Source: a candidate division KSB1 bacterium
GTDB lineage: Bacteria > Zhuqueibacterota > Zhuqueibacteria > Residuimicrobiales > Krinioviventaceae
Direction of reading: 5' to 3'
Assembly (NCBI GenBank): GCA_034521575.1
Contig: JAXHMJ010000005.1
Coordinates: 2,046,001-2,110,000 of the forward strand
Length of the DNA: 64,000 bases
Position numbers and translations under genes: made by a program. Position 1 is the first letter of the stretch. Each line of letters opens with the position of its first letter. The notes below the pieces were generated by a model. That model saw nothing but the letters and a program-made list of their open reading frames with translations, made no database searches and was not told the DNA's origin. Shown in pieces: positions 1-7,315 of the stretch.

Positions 1-1
1 G

Positions 2-1288
2 ATTGGCATTGTCATGGTCCTGGATGCCCTGTCTGCCTTTATGCTCATCATTGTCAGCGGCGTGGCCGTGACCGCGCTTTTGTATTCGATTCAATACATC
101 CGGCATTTATCTGCAAACTGGAAATATTACGCCCTGTTCATGCTGATGCTCAGCGGGATGAATGGCGTCATCATTACCGGAGATCTTTTTAATCTCTATG
201 TGTTTATGGAAATTGCCCTGCTGGCCGCATTCGCTCTGGTGGCTTATGGGTCCAGAGCCCGGGAATTTGAAGCGGCTTTTAAATACGCGATTATGGGGTC
301 TGTTTCATCCATGCTGATTCTGATCGGTATCGGCGTCACCTACAGCGCCACTTCGACGCTGACTCTGGCGAAAGTTGCCCAGGTTCTTCCGGAACAGCCG
401 GCACAGCTGATAGTGTGGCTGGCTGCTTTTTTCCTCGCCGGTTTCGGCCTCAAAGCCGCTATGGTGCCGTTTCACGCCTGGCTGCCGGATGCGCATTCCT
501 CGGCGCCGGCGCCCATATCCTCCATGCTGTCCGGCGTGTTGATCAAAGTCCTTGGAATCTATGTGATAATCCGGCTGTTTTTCAATGTATTCAATGCGCC
601 GCCGGTTTTATTGTCTGTTTTGACGGTACTGGGTATCATATCCATCGTTGCCGCGGGACTGGTTTCCATACTGCAGTGGGATCTGAAACGGCTGCTGGCT
701 TACAGCAGCATCAGTCAAATTGGCTACATTCTGCTGGGACTCGGACTGGGCACCCCGCTTGCCATACTGGGCGCTGTGTTTCACCTGTTCAATCATGCTG
801 TTTTCAAGTCGCTGCTGTTTTACAATGCCGGCAGCATTGAACTGTCCATGGGCACCCGCAATCTCAAAAGCATGGGCAGATTAACCGAACGCCTTCCCGT
901 CACATCCGGCACTTCCATGATTGCATCGCTGGCGATTTCCGGTATCCCGCCGTTCAATGGTTTTTTCAGTAAACTGATCATCATCATGGCAGCTGTCGCG
1001 GCGGGAAAATTCTGGCTGTCCGCTCTGGCCATTATCGGCAGTGTCCTGACGCTGGCAGCGGTTCTGAAATTTCAGCAATACAGCCGGCGCCGTAGCGTCG
1101 AGGTCGAGTCGACAGGAGAAACAACCGGATTGGCCATGAATACCGCCATGCTGGCTCTGGCTCTGATTTGTATTATCGGCGGATGCCTGCTTCTGCCGGG
1201 CATCAAGGAATTCACATTGGAACCGGTGGTGAATGTGATTTCCGGAAAACTGCAATACATTCAACTGGTTCTGGGGAGGTCGTTATGA
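2..1288 (+). CDS. mrpD: Mrp-type Na+/H+ antiporter subunit D (5' partial)
   Basis: Membrane subunit of the Mrp/Mnh cation-proton antiporter, homologous to the proton-pumping NuoL/M/N subunits. The visible 428 codons are almost entirely hydrophobic helices. They include the family's conserved TM7-8 region (KAAMVPFHAWLPDAHSSAPA) with its Lys and His residues, and the later LLAYSSISQIGYILLG block. The frame is open to the left edge (IGIV precedes the first internal Met), and MrpD is normally about 490 residues, so the N-terminus lies outside the window. The stop overlaps the mrpE start (ATGA), indicating translational coupling. With the ferredoxin-like and maturation-protease genes downstream, it probably belongs to a hydrogenase-linked Mrp module rather than a stand-alone antiporter. 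That last point is inference. Confidence 0.9.
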   Translation: MGIVMVLDALSAFMLIIVSGVAVTALLYSIQYIRHLSANWKYYALFMLMLSGMNGVIITGDLFNLYVFMEIALLAAFALVAYGSRAREFEAAFKYAIMGSVSSMLILIGIGVTYSATSTLTLAKVAQVLPEQPAQLIVWLAAFFLAGFGLKAAMVPFHAWLPDAHSSAPAPISSMLSGVLIKVLGIYVIIRLFFNVFNAPPVLLSVLTVLGIISIVAAGLVSILQWDLKRLLAYSSISQIGYILLGLGLGTPLAILGAVFHLFNHAVFKSLLFYNAGSIELSMGTRNLKSMGRLTERLPVTSGTSMIASLAISGIPPFNGFFSKLIIIMAAVAAGKFWLSALAIIGSVLTLAAVLKFQQYSRRRSVEVESTGETTGLAMNTAMLALALICIIGGCLLLPGIKEFTLEPVVNVISGKLQYIQLVLGRSL

Positions 1289-1788
1289 GTATCAAATTTA
1301 AAAGCAGAATTTTTGTTTTTATTCTGTCGCTGCTGGTCTGGCTGGCTTTGACGGATATTAAAAACGTTCAGGAACTCATCGCGGGATCTATCGTTGCGCT
1401 TCTGGTCAGTCTGACAGCCGGCCACTGGCTGATCACAACGAGCAAACAAAAGCATGTGCTGCATCGGTCGCTGTACGCGTTGATCTATTTTCTCAAATTT
1501 CTCCGGGAAATGGTCAAAGCCAACCTGCATGTTGCCTATATTGTGGTGCATCCCCGCCTGCCGATCAAACCCGGTATTGTGAAAATAAAAACCCGACTCA
1601 CCAAGGAAGCGGCGATCACCGTACTGACCAATTCGATTACGCTGACACCGGGCACTCTAACGATTGATGTGGACGAAAAAAAGTCGATTTATGTTCACTG
1701 GATTGATATTAAAAGCAAAGAGGTTAATGAATGCACCGAGTTGATCGGTAACCGGTTTGAACCCCTGCTCACGGAGGTGTTTGAATGA
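1285..1788 (+). CDS. mrpE: Mrp antiporter subunit E
   Basis: Small membrane subunit of the Mrp/Mnh antiporter, 167 residues, the usual length for MrpE. I chose the ATG at 1285, which overlaps the mrpD stop as ATGA and follows GGGGAGG. An open frame extends further upstream but would run back through mrpD. The protein has two to three N-terminal hydrophobic helices, then the typical soluble part. That part contains the family block VLTNSITLTPGTLTIDV and a late YVHWIDI stretch. The stop overlaps the next gene (ATGA). MrpE is needed for assembly or activity of the multi-subunit antiporter. The MbhA subunit of membrane-bound hydrogenases is the same family. Confidence 0.92.
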   Translation: MSIKFKSRIFVFILSLLVWLALTDIKNVQELIAGSIVALLVSLTAGHWLITTSKQKHVLHRSLYALIYFLKFLREMVKANLHVAYIVVHPRLPIKPGIVKIKTRLTKEAAITVLTNSITLTPGTLTIDVDEKKSIYVHWIDIKSKEVNECTELIGNRFEPLLTEVFE

Positions 1789-2123
1789 AATTTTTGCGAT
1801 GGCTTTCCGGATTGCTGTTGATTGCTCTGTTTTTCTATATCAACTTTTTTATATATCAAGGTGAACTATTATTCAAACTAATCAATATTATTTTATTCAG
1901 TTCGCTGTTTGTGCTGCTGCGTGTGATTTTCGGGCCGTCTCCGGCGGACCGGATCGTTGCCGTGGATATTCTCGGTGTACTGATTGTCGGTATGCTGGCG
2001 CTGATCGGACTGTATTATGACAATGATTTTTTTGTCGATATCGGGCTCATCTGGGCACTGTTGAGTTTTATCGCCTCACTGGCGTTTGCTAAAATTCTGG
2101 AAGGGAGGTCGCTTGATGATTAA
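1785..2123 (+). CDS. mrpF: Mrp antiporter subunit F
   Basis: Three-helix membrane subunit of the Mrp/Mnh antiporter, 112 residues. The core matches MrpF: FGPSPADRIVAVDILGVLIV in the middle, then a helix with an acidic residue (DNDFFVDIGLIWALLSFI). It is slightly longer than the usual 90 or so residues because of an extra N-terminal hydrophobic segment (about residues 8-25). The start overlaps the mrpE stop by four bases and the end overlaps the mrpG start by eight, so the whole set is a coupled operon. MbhB of membrane-bound hydrogenases is homologous. Confidence 0.92.
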   Translation: MKFLRWLSGLLLIALFFYINFFIYQGELLFKLINIILFSSLFVLLRVIFGPSPADRIVAVDILGVLIVGMLALIGLYYDNDFFVDIGLIWALLSFIASLAFAKILEGRSLDD

Positions 2124-2454
2124 TGAGACCATTGGACTGATCTTTATAGGTATGGGTATCGCATTCGACTTTTTCGGTGTTTTGGGTCTGCTGAGGCTTC
2201 CGGATGTTTATAATCGACTTCAGGCAGCAACCAAATGCGTCACCTTTGGCTCGGCCGGCGTCCTGTTTGGCGCTTTTATCATAAAAGGATTTACCCCGTT
2301 CGGATTCAAAGCCCTGTTGGGCATTGCGTTCATATTTCTGACAGCTCCGGTGGCAGCGCATGCCATATCCCGGGCCGCACATCGAAGCGGTATCCCGCTG
2401 ACCCGGGAAACAGAAATTGATTATTACGCAAAAGATCATGAACTGAAAAAATAA
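2116..2454 (+). CDS. mrpG: Mrp antiporter subunit G
   Basis: Three-helix membrane subunit of the Mrp/Mnh antiporter, 112 residues from the ATG at 2116 that follows GGGAGG. An in-frame codon 30 bases upstream lies deep inside mrpF and has no ribosome site. The diagnostic MrpG stretch is present: GVLGLLRLPDVYNRLQAATK in the first half, then LLGIAFIFLTAPVAAHAI. It ends eleven bases before the ferredoxin-like gene. Having D, E, F and G in this order followed directly by an iron-sulphur subunit departs from the plain mrpABCDEFG operon and resembles antiporter-hydrogenase fusions. Confidence 0.92.
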   Translation: MINETIGLIFIGMGIAFDFFGVLGLLRLPDVYNRLQAATKCVTFGSAGVLFGAFIIKGFTPFGFKALLGIAFIFLTAPVAAHAISRAAHRSGIPLTRETEIDYYAKDHELKK

Positions 2455-2465
2455 AGGAACAACGA

Positions 2466-3068
2466 ATGTTTCTGCCAAAATTGCGCGAAGTGAAAGAAGC
2501 GCTTTCTTCCCTGTTTTCCGCTCCGTATACTACCCGGTTTCCCAAAGAAGCGTTTGAACCGGCTGAACAGTTCCGGGGCTTTCCCAAATACCATGAGGAC
2601 TATTGCGTGGGATGCGGCGCCTGCGCCCAGGTCTGTCCTCCGGCAGCAATCACCATGACGGATGACGTGGAACATAAAACCAGAAGATTGACGGTTAACT
2701 ATGCCTCTTGCATTCATTGCGGTCAATGCGAGGAAAAATGCATGACGGAACAGGGTATTCAATTGTCAACGCAATACTCGCTCTCGGGCACAGACCTCGA
2801 GGCAGAGGACATGTTCGAACATGTGGACAAGGAACTGCTGCTTTGTGAACTATGCGGAGAGGTCATCGCGGCGCGCGATCATTTGCTATGGCTCAAAGAC
2901 CGGTTGGGCGCCAAAGCCTATGCCCATCCGAATCTGTTGCTGGAAACTCAAAAAGCATTCGCCGACCTGCCAAGAGCAGATGCCAAAGCCCGGATACGCC
3001 GGGAAGACCAGTTCAAGCAGGTATGCCCGCGATGCCGGCATAAAACCGTGGTTGCGGATGAATTTTAA
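2466..3068 (+). CDS. Two-cluster 4Fe-4S ferredoxin-like subunit (NuoI/MbhN/EchF-like) with extra Cys pairs
   Basis: Electron-transfer subunit of a probable membrane-bound hydrogenase or related complex, 200 residues. Residues C47, C50, C53, C57 (followed by Pro) and C82, C85, C88, C92 form two CxxCxxCxxxC motifs, as in NuoI, EchF and MbhN. The second lacks the usual Pro. Beyond the ferredoxin fold, two CxxC pairs (C127/C130 and C187/C190) are about 60 residues apart; these could bind zinc or a further metal centre. It follows the Mrp genes and overlaps the maturation protease gene by eleven bases, which ties it to a [NiFe] enzyme whose large and small subunits would lie left of the window. 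The family is clear; the exact complex is inferred. Confidence 0.82.
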   Translation: MFLPKLREVKEALSSLFSAPYTTRFPKEAFEPAEQFRGFPKYHEDYCVGCGACAQVCPPAAITMTDDVEHKTRRLTVNYASCIHCGQCEEKCMTEQGIQLSTQYSLSGTDLEAEDMFEHVDKELLLCELCGEVIAARDHLLWLKDRLGAKAYAHPNLLLETQKAFADLPRADAKARIRREDQFKQVCPRCRHKTVVADEF

Positions 3069-3534
3069 AACATTCTGTAAAACCCTCTTCCCCGCCCAAC
3101 CCCTGGTCTTTGTTGGTCTTGGCAACGACGCCCGGGGTGATGACGCCGCGGGATTGCTGTTTCTGCACATGCTGAACCAGCAACCGGAATTTCGTTCTGC
3201 GGTGTTCATCCGGGCCGGCGCTAATCCGGAAAATGTATTACAGCCCATCCTGAACGCTCAGCCGTCTATGCTGATTTTCATCGACAGCACGGACTGGGGC
3301 GGCGCACCCGGGGATATCCGCTGGATTGATCGCAGTGAGCTCGATCAAATCCGTATCAGCACACATGCCTTTTCAATCTCAATGGTAGAAGAATACCTCA
3401 AGGCTCACCGGGCAATGGACATCCGTTATTTGGGGATACAGGTGCGCTCCACCCGCACCGGCGAACCAATCTGCAAACCGGTTCGTCGTGCCATCAAATC
3501 ATTTTTCACCCCCGCTGGAGAAAGCACACTGTAA
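3058..3534 (+). CDS. Hydrogenase maturation protease (HycI/HyaD family)
   Basis: Nickel-dependent endopeptidase that trims the C-terminal tail of the [NiFe]-hydrogenase large subunit once nickel is inserted. It has 158 residues from the ATG at 3058, which overlaps the preceding stop. The family signature GLGNDARGDDAAG is at residues 20-32; its acidic residue is a nickel ligand in HycI/HybD. The second acidic site (FIDSTDWGG) and the conserved His (STHAFSISM) are also visible. Length matches HycI (156 residues). It is the last gene of the Mrp/ferredoxin operon. Its presence is the strongest evidence that the operon encodes a hydrogenase, since these proteases are specific to one large subunit. 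Confidence 0.88.
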   Translation: MNFKTFCKTLFPAQPLVFVGLGNDARGDDAAGLLFLHMLNQQPEFRSAVFIRAGANPENVLQPILNAQPSMLIFIDSTDWGGAPGDIRWIDRSELDQIRISTHAFSISMVEEYLKAHRAMDIRYLGIQVRSTRTGEPICKPVRRAIKSFFTPAGESTL

Positions 3535-3665
3535 CAGCAGCCCTGTTTTCCGAGAATCGCAGCCCTAACCACACATCATCATCATTTAGACATAGAGACA
3601 GAAAACCTTGCAACAGCATGATCCGGCGTGACTCACGAAATCGATATCAGACGCCTGTTCCGGTA

Positions 3666-4853
3666 TCACAGACTGAGAATCGGCAGGATACGCTGCTGAA
3701 CATCACCGGTAATATCGATCTTGCCGTCTTCAGTGACAAATACATCAATCTCGGTTCGAAAGCCCATGTTTTTTTCCGGCATATAAATGCCGGGCTCAAT
3801 AGAAAAACAGGTTCCCGGCAAGATTTTACGTTCGTCACGGGTTTCCAGATTATCAATATGCACCCCGTTGCCGTGCACCTCTTCTCCGATATTGTGTCCG
3901 GTACGATGCGTGAAATAGTCGCCATAACCGGCGTCTTTGATGACATTGCGGCACACCTCATCCACTTGCCAGCCGTGTACGGGTTTCTTTTCTGCAAACC
4001 GCTGTTCAACGAGTTTGACCGCCGCGTCACGGGCAGAAGCGATAATACTGAACAGAGAATCGTAAGAGTCGGGGACCTCGGTATCGATAAATCCCATCCA
4101 GGTGATATCATAATAGATACCGCCGGGGACATCCTGCTTGGCCCACAGATCAATGAGCACAAGATCGCCCTGTTTCATGGTAGCGCTGTTGTCCGGAGTG
4201 GGCTCGTAATGCGGATCACCGGCATGATCATTGACCGCCACAATAGGGCCGTCCGGCCATACCATGTGGTTCTCGCGCATTTTCTCCTGAATGAACACCT
4301 GTATCTCATGTTCCGTGGGGGGATTATTCTTGACCAAGCGGATTGCGATCTCTTTAAACGCCGCATTTTTAATGTCCTGAATGATGCGGCCGGCTTGTTT
4401 GTGGCGCTCCCAGTCTTGCATTGTCAGGTGGGCTTCGAACTGCCCGACCAGGTCGGCGCTGGACACCACGTTGAATCCGAAACTGCGTACCAAATCGATG
4501 GTACCGGCATCCACGATGGAGACGTACGGAATGGCGTTGTTGGGTGAATACTGCATAGCGACCGTTTTGGCATTACCGAGCATGTTTTTCAATTGTTCTT
4601 CCAGGCTCTGCCAGGCCAGGTACACCTGTTTGTCGCCCGGCAGGTGGTCGCAGCGCCAGGATTCGATGCGGTGCACCAGTTTTTGCGGTGTACCGTGGGC
4701 GGGAATAAAATAAAACCATCGTCGTGTCGCCGACCGGCTGGTATCCATGTTCAGAACGCGCGCTGCAATCGCATCTCGGTCATGAAAATCATAAAACAAC
4801 CAGCCGTCAATATTTTGAGTGTTCAGGGCTTGCTGTATAGCGGGAATATCCAT
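3666..4853 (-). CDS. M24 family metallopeptidase (Xaa-Pro aminopeptidase-like)
   Basis: Predicted cytoplasmic dinuclear-metal aminopeptidase, probably removing N-terminal residues before proline; 395 residues. The N-terminal creatinase-like domain (about 1-160) is followed by the pita-bread catalytic domain. The five M24 metal ligands can be followed: Asp in VLIDLWAK, Asp in YYDITWMG, His in THRTGHNIGEE, Glu in SIEPGIYMP and Glu in FRTEIDVFV. It starts nine bases after the four-helix-bundle gene, so the two are probably cotranscribed. It converges on the maturation protease gene at its 3' end, with no clear terminator between. Substrate is unknown. Confidence 0.9.
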   Translation of the reverse strand: MDIPAIQQALNTQNIDGWLFYDFHDRDAIAARVLNMDTSRSATRRWFYFIPAHGTPQKLVHRIESWRCDHLPGDKQVYLAWQSLEEQLKNMLGNAKTVAMQYSPNNAIPYVSIVDAGTIDLVRSFGFNVVSSADLVGQFEAHLTMQDWERHKQAGRIIQDIKNAAFKEIAIRLVKNNPPTEHEIQVFIQEKMRENHMVWPDGPIVAVNDHAGDPHYEPTPDNSATMKQGDLVLIDLWAKQDVPGGIYYDITWMGFIDTEVPDSYDSLFSIIASARDAAVKLVEQRFAEKKPVHGWQVDEVCRNVIKDAGYGDYFTHRTGHNIGEEVHGNGVHIDNLETRDERKILPGTCFSIEPGIYMPEKNMGFRTEIDVFVTEDGKIDITGDVQQRILPILSL

Positions 4854-4862
4854 AACCGACCT

Positions 4863-5219
4863 TTAATTTTGAGCGTTCGAACGAATCAATCGCTTAATCA
4901 TTCTCTCAATGGTTTCGAGATCTTCGTACATCTCGTCGGCATTTTTCAGACATTCCAGGTCTTTGGCCAGGAGAAACAGATAGGAAACATCCTGGAGAGC
5001 GGTTAACGCTTCCCGGTAGTAATGGATCTTGGCTTTTTTCCCGCGTTTTTTAAATCCGATTGCCAGATTGCTGGGAATATCTACGATTCTTACAGTCAGG
5101 AGATCAGCAAGGGCCTTGCCTTCCTTGCCGGAAAATTTGGATTTAAAAACAAATTGTGCGAGTTTGTGACTCTTTTGCCAAACCACCAGATCCTGGAATG
5201 ATTCAACTTTTGAGCTCAT
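4863..5219 (-). CDS. Four-helix-bundle protein (23S rRNA intervening-sequence / S23 family)
   Basis: Small soluble protein of 118 residues. The N-terminus carries the family hallmark (SFQDLVVWQKSHKLAQFVF), and the rest is helical and charged, including REALTALQDVSYLFLLAK. Relatives were first seen encoded within 23S rRNA intervening sequences, but most copies, like this one, lie elsewhere. Diversity-generating retroelement accessory proteins (Avd) share the fold, though no reverse transcriptase or variable-repeat target is present here. A ribosome site (AAAGG) precedes the ATG. It lies directly upstream of the M24 peptidase gene. Biological role unknown. Confidence 0.85.
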   Translation of the reverse strand: MSSKVESFQDLVVWQKSHKLAQFVFKSKFSGKEGKALADLLTVRIVDIPSNLAIGFKKRGKKAKIHYYREALTALQDVSYLFLLAKDLECLKNADEMYEDLETIERMIKRLIRSNAQN

Positions 5220-5334
5220 AGAATTTTACCTTTCAAAAATAGTGTTATAACGGTTTATAGGAAACTGGTTTGGAAAGAACGACTGTACGATCACAAATTA
5301 AACTTAATAAATTTAAGGGCTAGATGCAATCTTT

Positions 5335-5658
5335 TTAATCAAAATCGAACATGGACACCACATTGCCGTCTTTTGTGTCCGGTTCGGGTGTTTCAGGTTC
5401 ATCGGATTCAGGCGCGCGCACCCGTCGTATTTCCACCGGCACCCCCTTGATCGTAAACGTCTGTCCGCGCATCTGGTCGGAATCCAGTGTCCAGGTCATG
5501 GTTTTCAGCGGTTGCGCCAGAATCAGCAGATTCAGCTGCCACCAATCTTTTTTTCTGTCAGGTGTTATTGATTCAACCCGGGCGAAGAACGTCGGCTCAT
5601 TGTTCATATAGACCAACAGCACCTCGCCTCTTTGAAACATTTTTCCATATGGAATCAT
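5335..5658 (-). CDS. Conserved-looking small protein of unknown function
   Basis: A 107-residue soluble protein that I do not recognise. The first part looks like a small beta barrel: it opens MIPYGKMFQRGEVLLVY and continues with alternating hydrophobic strands and a WW pair (KKDWWQLNLLILAQ). The tail is acidic and proline-rich (residues about 85-100, ESDEPETPEPDTKDG), ending in MFDFD. An AGAGGA ribosome site lies ahead of the ATG, and codon use matches the neighbours, which supports a real gene. It is divergent from pyrR and lies 115 bases upstream of the four-helix-bundle gene. There are no membrane segments or catalytic motifs. Confidence 0.65.
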   Translation of the reverse strand: MIPYGKMFQRGEVLLVYMNNEPTFFARVESITPDRKKDWWQLNLLILAQPLKTMTWTLDSDQMRGQTFTIKGVPVEIRRVRAPESDEPETPEPDTKDGNVVSMFDFD

Positions 5659-5746
5659 GCGCTATCCTCTCTGGTTGCTCTGTCTCATTTCCACCCTAGT
5701 CTATGCATAATATTGAAAAAAGTCAAGCCCATGTTGGAGAATTAAC

Positions 5747-5775
5747 TTGCTTCTATCCGTCATTATTCTTAATAT
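5747..5775 (+). promoter_or_regulatory. Possible sigma70-type promoter for pyrR-pyrB-pyrC
   Basis: TTGCTT (5747-5752) and TAATAT (5770-5775) are 17 bases apart, about 40 bases before the pyrR start, inside the divergent spacer. A perfect TATAAT overlaps at 5773-5778 but would need a 20-base spacer. The short leader shows no terminator hairpin and no recognisable PyrR-binding loop, so classic PyrR attenuation is not evident. Prediction from consensus only. Confidence 0.4.
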
Positions 5776-5815
5776 AATAACAAACTAAATTGCGGGGAAA
5801 GATATCGGCGGAATT

Positions 5816-6370
5816 ATGGACACAAAAATAAAAGCAACGGTAATCTCTTCGGAAGATTTAAACCGGACGGTAACACGATTGGCGCATCAGATTGTTGAAT
5901 ATAATTCAGGCGCGGAAAAGCTGGCTCTGGTCGGCATCCGAACCCGGGGCGCCACACTGGCTGAACGGCTGGTGAAAAAAATAGAAGAGATTGAGCAGAA
6001 AAAAGTGCCGCTGGGCATTCTCGACATTACATTGTACCGGGATGATTTCAAAAAACGATTCAAGCAGCCCAACATTCAGCTCACCGATCTTTCGTTCCAA
6101 ATTGATGATATTCCGGTTGTTTTAGTGGATGATGTTTTGTATACCGGCCGCACCGCACGCGCCGCCCTGGACGCTCTGATGGATTACGGCCGGCCCTCCA
6201 ATATACAGCTGGCCGTTCTGATTGACCGCGGCCATCGTGAACTCCCGATCCAGCCTGATTTTATCGGCAAAGTGGTCACCACCCAGGTGGGTGAAGAGAT
6301 CAAGGTCAATCTGGAGGAAATCGACGGTCAGAACTGTGTTCATTTAATTCAAGTTTCGGAGAATATGTAA
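5816..6370 (+). CDS. pyrR: PyrR: pyr operon regulator / uracil phosphoribosyltransferase
   Basis: Bifunctional pyrimidine regulator, 184 residues, the normal length. The phosphoribosyltransferase PRPP loop reads VVLVDDVLYTGRTARAALDA (about residues 101-120). The N-terminal LALVGIRTRGATLAERL and the IDRGHRELPIQPDFIGK block are typical of PyrR rather than of Upp. In Bacillus it binds pyr mRNA in response to UMP and also makes UMP from uracil and PRPP. It sits one base before pyrB and heads the pyrR-pyrB-pyrC set, which suggests local control of the pathway. No attenuator is seen in the leader, so the mechanism here is uncertain. Confidence 0.93.
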   Translation: MDTKIKATVISSEDLNRTVTRLAHQIVEYNSGAEKLALVGIRTRGATLAERLVKKIEEIEQKKVPLGILDITLYRDDFKKRFKQPNIQLTDLSFQIDDIPVVLVDDVLYTGRTARAALDALMDYGRPSNIQLAVLIDRGHRELPIQPDFIGKVVTTQVGEEIKVNLEEIDGQNCVHLIQVSENM

Positions 6371-7303
6371 ATGCCTGTATCCATTTCACATTTACTCGGT
6401 CTGGAAGATGTTTCCGCTCAGGATATCGGGACGATTCTGGATACCGCGGAAACATTCAAAGAGGTTCTGGAGCGCCCCATTCCCAAAGTCCCCACGCTGC
6501 GCGGCACCACCGTATTGAACCTGTTTTACGAACCCTCGACACGCACACGCATCTCGTTTGAACTGGCGGAAAAACGTTTAACCGCAGATACGATCAACTT
6601 TTCCAAAGCCACCAGTTCGGTATCCAAAGGCGAAGTCCTGCGCGACACCATCCGCAATATTGAAGCCATGAAAATCGATATGATCGTGGTGCGTCATTCG
6701 GCCGCCGGCGTGCCCCTGTTCCTCACCCAGTGCTCGGATGCAGCTGTGATCAATGCCGGTGACGGCAAGCACGAACATCCTACCCAGGCGCTGTTGGATA
6801 TGCTCAGTCTGCGGCAGAAATTCGGTTCATTAAAAGGGCTCAAAGTGGCCATCGTGGGCGATATTCTGCACAGTCGTGTCGCCGGGTCCAACATTCACGG
6901 ACTTTTAACCATGGGCGCCGAGGTTATGCTCTGCGGTCCCAAAACCCTGATCCCGCCGCATATCCATGATCTGGGCGTATCGGTCTCCTATCAAATTGAT
7001 CAAGCCCTGGAATGGGCGGATGCGGTCAATGTTCTCCGCATTCAGCTGGAACGCCAGAAAAGCGGCCTGTTTCCCAGTATTCGCGAGTATCACGCCCAAA
7101 TTCGGCGTGACGCGCCGCCGTATCGAACAACAGAAAAAGAAATCACCATTATGCACCCCGGGCCCATCAATCGCGGTGTGGAACTCGACAGCGATGTTGC
7201 GGATTCGGACGCCTCAATCATTCTGTATCAGGTGACCAACGGAGTCGCCGTGCGTATGGCTGTGTTGTATCTGCTGGCCAATCCGGAAGGTAAAGTTGAA
7301 TAA
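6371..7303 (+). CDS. pyrB: Aspartate carbamoyltransferase catalytic subunit
   Basis: Second step of de novo pyrimidine synthesis: carbamoyl phosphate plus aspartate gives N-carbamoylaspartate. It has 310 residues. The carbamoyl-phosphate-binding motif FYEPSTRTRISFE lies near residue 55. KATSSVSKGEVLRDTIRN carries the 80s-loop Ser/Lys, and HPTQALLDMLSLRQ, MHPGPINRGVEL and LYQVTNGVAVRMA are all present. It starts immediately after pyrR and is followed twelve bases later by pyrC. There is no pyrI regulatory-chain gene beside it, so the enzyme is probably a class without the E. coli-type regulatory dodecamer. Confidence 0.95.
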   Translation: MPVSISHLLGLEDVSAQDIGTILDTAETFKEVLERPIPKVPTLRGTTVLNLFYEPSTRTRISFELAEKRLTADTINFSKATSSVSKGEVLRDTIRNIEAMKIDMIVVRHSAAGVPLFLTQCSDAAVINAGDGKHEHPTQALLDMLSLRQKFGSLKGLKVAIVGDILHSRVAGSNIHGLLTMGAEVMLCGPKTLIPPHIHDLGVSVSYQIDQALEWADAVNVLRIQLERQKSGLFPSIREYHAQIRRDAPPYRTTEKEITIMHPGPINRGVELDSDVADSDASIILYQVTNGVAVRMAVLYLLANPEGKVE

Positions 7304-7315
7304 ACAGGACGTGAC

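Noticed and set aside
3618-4547. Long open frame of 309 codons on the plus strand opposite the M24 peptidase
   Set aside because: It is antisense to a gene with all five metal ligands and shows no domain of its own; the frame is open because of GC-rich codon bias.
4863-5219. Four-helix-bundle gene as part of a diversity-generating retroelement
   Set aside because: No reverse transcriptase, template repeat or variable-repeat target gene lies nearby.
5659-5815. PyrR attenuator in the pyrR leader
   Set aside because: No terminator/antiterminator pair and no recognisable PyrR-binding loop could be found in the short leader.
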